In this document: piece after piece, positions 5,910 through 8,639 of the stretch
How the letters are laid out: every line of letters begins with the position of its first letter
Position numbering within the stretch: position 1 is the stretch's first letter
NCBI GenBank assembly: GCA_017608955.1
Contig: JAFCEW010000016.1
Span: forward strand, 1-8,639
Reading direction: 5' to 3'
Origin: Candidatus Aenigmatarchaeota archaeon
GTDB lineage: Archaea > Aenigmatarchaeota > Aenigmatarchaeia > CG10238-14
DNA length: 8,639 nucleotides
Made by a program: the position numbers and the translations under genes
The notes under the pieces: generated by a model
Seen by the model: the letters and a program-made list of their open reading frames with translations, nothing else
What the model was told of the DNA's origin: nothing
Databases searched by the model: none

Positions 5910-7567
5910 TTTATCATATCAAATAGTAAGTCAATATCCATCTCACATGAACATACAGGCATTTCTAGCTGCCAATTTGAAATTACTTTTGGATGTATTT
6001 CGCCAAATCTTCCTACTACTCTGTTATTAGCAATTATTTTTGCTGCTCTTCCAGGAATAAAGCAAGCTGATTCACTTTCTTTAAATTTAACTTTTTCTAT
6101 TCCCAGGTTTCTTAAAATTCCTTCAACATAAGATTTGATTTCTGAGAAATTTGCTTTTGAATGACATAATAGAAATGCTAATCTTTTTCTGTTGCTTGCT
6201 CCAGTTTCAGAATCATCTAGTCTCACAACATCAGCTACTTCAAATATATTCTGTGGATATTCATTATGTCTGTTTCTCCATAAAACTTCCATTAGACTTG
6301 GAGTCAACCAGTTTCTTGGGATACAATATTCTTGTGTCTTTGGGTTTAAAGTCTCTGCTGTTTTTGTTTCTTTAATATTCATTTTTGCAAATAAATTTTG
6401 TTTATTAGTTAGGATAAATGTCAAAACTTCTTGAAAACCAAAGCCAACCATTAATTCTCTTATTTTTTTTGCAAATCTTTCTATTGGTTTTTCTTCCCCT
6501 ATAGTTGATATGTTTGGAATTTCTGGTTTGAATTTATCATACCCATATGCAATTGCAACATCTTCAACCAAATCAATTTGATGCATTATGTCAGTTCTAT
6601 AACATGGAATTATAACCTTAATATTTTCTTTCGATTCTTCATATGCATTAAATCCCATTCTTTGTAAAAGAACTGTTATTTCCAAATTGCTTAGATTTGT
6701 TCCTAATAATTTGTTGACATATTTTGGATCAAGATTCATTACAGATTTTTTTAATAAAGGTGTTTCAATCGTTTTATAAGGATATTTTATTTTTACTAAA
6801 TACAATTTTCCATTTCTTTCTGCTAGTGATGTTGTGATTATATTTAATACTTCATTTATTGTTTTTTCATCTGTTCCTGTAACATCAATAAATATATTTT
6901 CTGTTTGTGGATTTAGTTTTGTTTTATCTGAATTTATAATAGGAGGAAATGATAATACTTGGCCTGTTGAGTCCATTAGAATAGGGTATTTGTTTTTACC
7001 TTCTAAAATCCATGCATAATCCTTTCCTTTTTGTGTTTTTTCCAAGATTTCTTTTAATGAAAATTCTTTTGTTTCTTCTAATGGAATAAATTTAAAATTA
7101 GGATCTTTTGTTGTGTATGTTAAAGGAAATTTTATTTGTGATAAATCATGAACACCAATAGCTCCTTTTTTTCTTTTTCTGCAATGGGTCACATGTAACT
7201 TTTCTTGCAAATCCATTAGAGATTTTATTGAATCATTAGTAAATCTTATTCCAGTTACAACAGCACATACTATAAATGGTCTTACTCTTTCAGTAGATTG
7301 ATCAACTCTAACAAGATATTCTGATCTTTGCGCATCATATTCCTTCAATCCTGTCCTCATATTTATAAAAGAGGAAAATGCTCTTGCTAATCCTTCAACT
7401 GATAGCATATCTGGTCTGTTTGGCGTGACCTCTATTTCGAATTCTTCTTTTGTATTGCCTTCCCATGCAACACCTATCATTGGGAGTTTTTCTTGGATTT
7501 CTTGCATAGAAAGTTCTTTACCTAAAAGTCTGCAAAAATCTTTTTTATTTACGGTTATTACAGGCAT
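5906..7567 (-). CDS. pheT: Phenylalanyl-tRNA synthetase beta subunit, archaeal type
   Basis: Beta chain of the alpha2-beta2 PheRS, which holds tRNA-Phe and proofreads Tyr-tRNA-Phe. Its 553 residues are the usual archaeal length. The N-terminal B1 domain has IEVTPNRPDMLSVEGLARAF (45-64). The B3/B4 editing module (about 90-260) carries KKGAIGVHDL, LSFPPIINS (205-213) and FIDVTGTD (226-233), so proofreading looks intact. The B5 DNA-binding-like domain (about 270-350) has YRTDIMHQIDLVEDVAIAYGYD (323-344), followed by the catalytic-like domain to the end (RNWLTPSLMEVL, IFEVADVV, GRFGEIHP). The ATG at 7567 is preceded by GTGAT overlapping the previous stop. The gap to the upstream small ORF is 5 nt, and alaX overlaps downstream. 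pheS is not adjacent here. Confidence 0.96.
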   Translation of the reverse strand: MPVITVNKKDFCRLLGKELSMQEIQEKLPMIGVAWEGNTKEEFEIEVTPNRPDMLSVEGLARAFSSFINMRTGLKEYDAQRSEYLVRVDQSTERVRPFIVCAVVTGIRFTNDSIKSLMDLQEKLHVTHCRKRKKGAIGVHDLSQIKFPLTYTTKDPNFKFIPLEETKEFSLKEILEKTQKGKDYAWILEGKNKYPILMDSTGQVLSFPPIINSDKTKLNPQTENIFIDVTGTDEKTINEVLNIITTSLAERNGKLYLVKIKYPYKTIETPLLKKSVMNLDPKYVNKLLGTNLSNLEITVLLQRMGFNAYEESKENIKVIIPCYRTDIMHQIDLVEDVAIAYGYDKFKPEIPNISTIGEEKPIERFAKKIRELMVGFGFQEVLTFILTNKQNLFAKMNIKETKTAETLNPKTQEYCIPRNWLTPSLMEVLWRNRHNEYPQNIFEVADVVRLDDSETGASNRKRLAFLLCHSKANFSEIKSYVEGILRNLGIEKVKFKESESACFIPGRAAKIIANNRVVGRFGEIHPKVISNWQLEMPVCSCEMDIDLLFDMIK

Positions 7568-7571
7568 TTAT

Positions 7572-7576
7572 ATCAC
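7572..7576 (-). promoter_or_regulatory. Shine-Dalgarno (GTGAT) for pheT overlapping the previous stop codon
   Basis: On the minus strand GTGAT contains the TGA stop of the 65-aa ORF and ends 4 nt before the pheT ATG. The same pentamer precedes the MazG-like gene with 3 nt spacing. Ribosomes ending the small ORF would sit on the pheT binding site, which suggests coupled translation. Confidence 0.5.
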
Positions 7577-7770
7577 AAAATTTTATTTGGTATAAAATAT
7601 AATTCAAAATTTGCTTTTAAAGTGCATTCATCAAACTCACAAACTCTTATTTTTTTATCTTGTGTTATGTTTATCTTGTGTGATAATACTAAATTAAATT
7701 TCTGTCTTTGCTCTTCAATCATATCATCAACATGTTTGTAGCAAGCTTTTTTTATTATATAATCTGTCAT
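7573..7770 (-). CDS. Small protein of unknown function in the pheT operon
   Basis: A 65-residue protein I do not recognise. The ATG at 7770 is chosen because it overlaps the stop of the hydrolase gene as ATGA; a GTG at 7779 would add three residues (V-V-K). The first 20 residues look helical (KKACYKHVDDMIEEQRQKF). The rest looks like strands: FNLVLSHKINI, KKIRVCEFDECTLK, ANFELYFIP. Three cysteines (C10, C44, C49) and two histidines (H13, H31) are present, but the C-x4-C spacing is not a standard zinc motif. There is no signal peptide or membrane segment. Its place 5 nt before pheT and overlapping the hydrolase, with no gap on either side, argues that it is a real translated gene. Confidence 0.65.
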   Translation of the reverse strand: MTDYIIKKACYKHVDDMIEEQRQKFNLVLSHKINITQDKKIRVCEFDECTLKANFELYFIPNKIL

Positions 7771-8552
7771 CTTAACCACTTTTTAAACCAATCAATGCTT
7801 AACTTTATTGCCTTTTCTTGGGCTTCTTTCATAGGTTTTGTATCTTCTTTATTCCACCATGCATGGTTTGCATTATGAATTATTTCTATTTTTTTTGGCT
7901 CTTTTAAAATACTAAATGCTTCTTCGGATTGAGTAACAGGAATAACATCATCTACATCACCATGAATTAGCAATATTGGACATGATATTTTTTTTATGTT
8001 TTCTGATAAATCCAAATTTTTTAATTCTTCTACATATTTTTTATTTACTTTAATAATACCTTTACTTGTTAGATTTCTTATAAATCCAGTTTCTTGTAAT
8101 TCTTTTTGAGCGTCATTTGTAAAGAATGTTTCTTCCATATCAGTTCCTTTCAATTTTATTAATGGATACCATAAAACTAAACATTTTATTCTGTGATCAT
8201 AAGATAAAATAGAAACAGCTCCACCCATGCTCTCACCCAATAAGCCTATCTTAGAAAATTTTTCAGACATTTTATTGATAATTAATTTTAGATCTTCCTT
8301 TTCACCTTCCATTGTCATTTTATGAAATTCTTTCCATGTTTCATCCGTGTATCTAAAATTAAATCTTAATACAGCAAAATTTTCAGAAACTAATTTTTCA
8401 GCCAATTCTACAAATATATATCCAGGACCATCTTCAGTTCCTGTAAAACCATGAACCAGTATAATTAATTTATCAGTTTTATTATCAGGAATATATAAAT
8501 GACCTAATATTTTTTCTCCTTTATTTTCTAGTTCAAATCTTTCTATTTTCAT
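7767..8552 (-). CDS. Alpha/beta hydrolase (esterase/peptidase-like)
   Basis: A serine hydrolase of 261 residues from the ATG at 8552. HGFTG (34-38) is the oxyanion-hole loop. The nucleophile elbow is GESMGG with S108. The acid is in HGDVDDVIP, most likely D201, and the histidine is H230 in NANHAWW. A lid-like insert lies at about 135-185. There is no signal peptide, so it is cytosolic. The family includes esterases, dienelactone-hydrolase-like enzymes and acyl-peptide-processing enzymes; the substrate cannot be deduced. The start could be the ATG at 8561 (three residues longer), but the ATG at 8552 overlaps the preceding stop as ATGA, the arrangement also used at its own 3' end with the next ORF. 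It lies first or second in the operon leading to pheT and alaX. The link to translation is positional only. Confidence 0.88.
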   Translation of the reverse strand: MKIERFELENKGEKILGHLYIPDNKTDKLIILVHGFTGTEDGPGYIFVELAEKLVSENFAVLRFNFRYTDETWKEFHKMTMEGEKEDLKLIINKMSEKFSKIGLLGESMGGAVSILSYDHRIKCLVLWYPLIKLKGTDMEETFFTNDAQKELQETGFIRNLTSKGIIKVNKKYVEELKNLDLSENIKKISCPILLIHGDVDDVIPVTQSEEAFSILKEPKKIEIIHNANHAWWNKEDTKPMKEAQEKAIKLSIDWFKKWLR

Positions 8553-8639
8553 TTTAACCATATCTTAGCTTCTCTTAACATTTTTAAATCATTCCAGTAT
8601 AGCTCACGAATATCTTTTATTTCATATTTATCCATTACT
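8549..8639 (-). CDS. C-terminal end of an unidentified gene (truncated by window) or small ORF
   Basis: On the minus strand the frame is open from the window edge to the TGA at 8551-8549. The last 28 residues, from an ATG at 8635, read as a charged helical segment (DKYEIKDIRELYWNDLKM, then LREAKIWLK). The stop overlaps the hydrolase ATG at 8552 as ATGA, so it belongs to the same operon. Whether this is the tail of a longer protein or a complete short peptide cannot be decided, because the frame continues past the edge (a GTA codon precedes the ATG). No family is recognised. Confidence 0.6.
   Translation of the reverse strand, partial: VMDKYEIKDIRELYWNDLKMLREAKIWLK

Noticed and set aside
6151..7019. 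Rightward frames opposite pheT
   Set aside because: They overlap one another and a clear pheT gene; translations look like antisense noise.
1..8639. CRISPR array, defence system or insertion sequence
   Set aside because: No regularly spaced repeats, transposase, nuclease or terminal inverted repeats were seen; repeated short words are A/T-rich chance or the junction motif noted separately.

Overview
The window looks like ordinary chromosome from a small-genome, strongly AT-rich archaeon. The leucyl-tRNA synthetase and the PheRS beta chain are both of the archaeal/eukaryotic type. A MinD-type ATPase and an AlaX protein are also present, and the tRNA gene encodes no CCA. Genes are packed tightly: three ATGA stop/start overlaps, a convergent pair 1 nt apart and another overlapping by 8 nt. 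This fits a DPANN lineage such as Woesearchaeota or Pacearchaeota, but that placement is an inference from composition and gene types, not something I could test.

Layout. Positions 1-336 (+) hold the C-terminal end of a RimK-type ATP-grasp ligase. It meets leuS (338-3004, -) tail to tail. Upstream of leuS on the same strand are a MazG-like nucleotide pyrophosphohydrolase (3016-3357) and a small beta-rich protein of unknown function (3422-3721). These three may be one transcript. The only real intergenic region (3722-3902) holds divergent promoter candidates, a tRNA-Arg(UCU) gene and its T-tract terminator. Rightward from there are an unrecognised 188-residue protein (3903-4469) and a MinD/ParA ATPase with a C-terminal amphipathic helix (4493-5269). 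The MinD gene overlaps the end of a leftward operon that runs, in transcription order, partial ORF (8639-8549), alpha/beta hydrolase (8552-7767), 65-aa unknown (7770-7573), pheT (7567-5906) and alaX (5909-5262).

Functional theme. Most recognisable genes serve translation: LeuRS, PheRS beta, the trans-editing factor AlaX and a tRNA-Arg that reads the AGA codon favoured in AT-rich genomes. MazG-like fits as nucleotide housekeeping. No pheS, alaS, mobile element, CRISPR array or defence system is visible. The least explained parts are the orphan protein just ahead of minD, the small beta-rich protein beside the tRNA, the small protein inside the pheT operon, and an atypical glycine motif in AlaX.

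Expression signals. Genes that appear to follow a promoter directly (3903, 4493) have TATA-like boxes about 25-30 nt before the ATG and no Shine-Dalgarno, which suggests leaderless transcripts. Some others carry GTGAT or GATGAT just ahead of the start (mazG-like, pheT, leuS), matching the archaeal anti-Shine-Dalgarno. These calls are from reading the sequence only.
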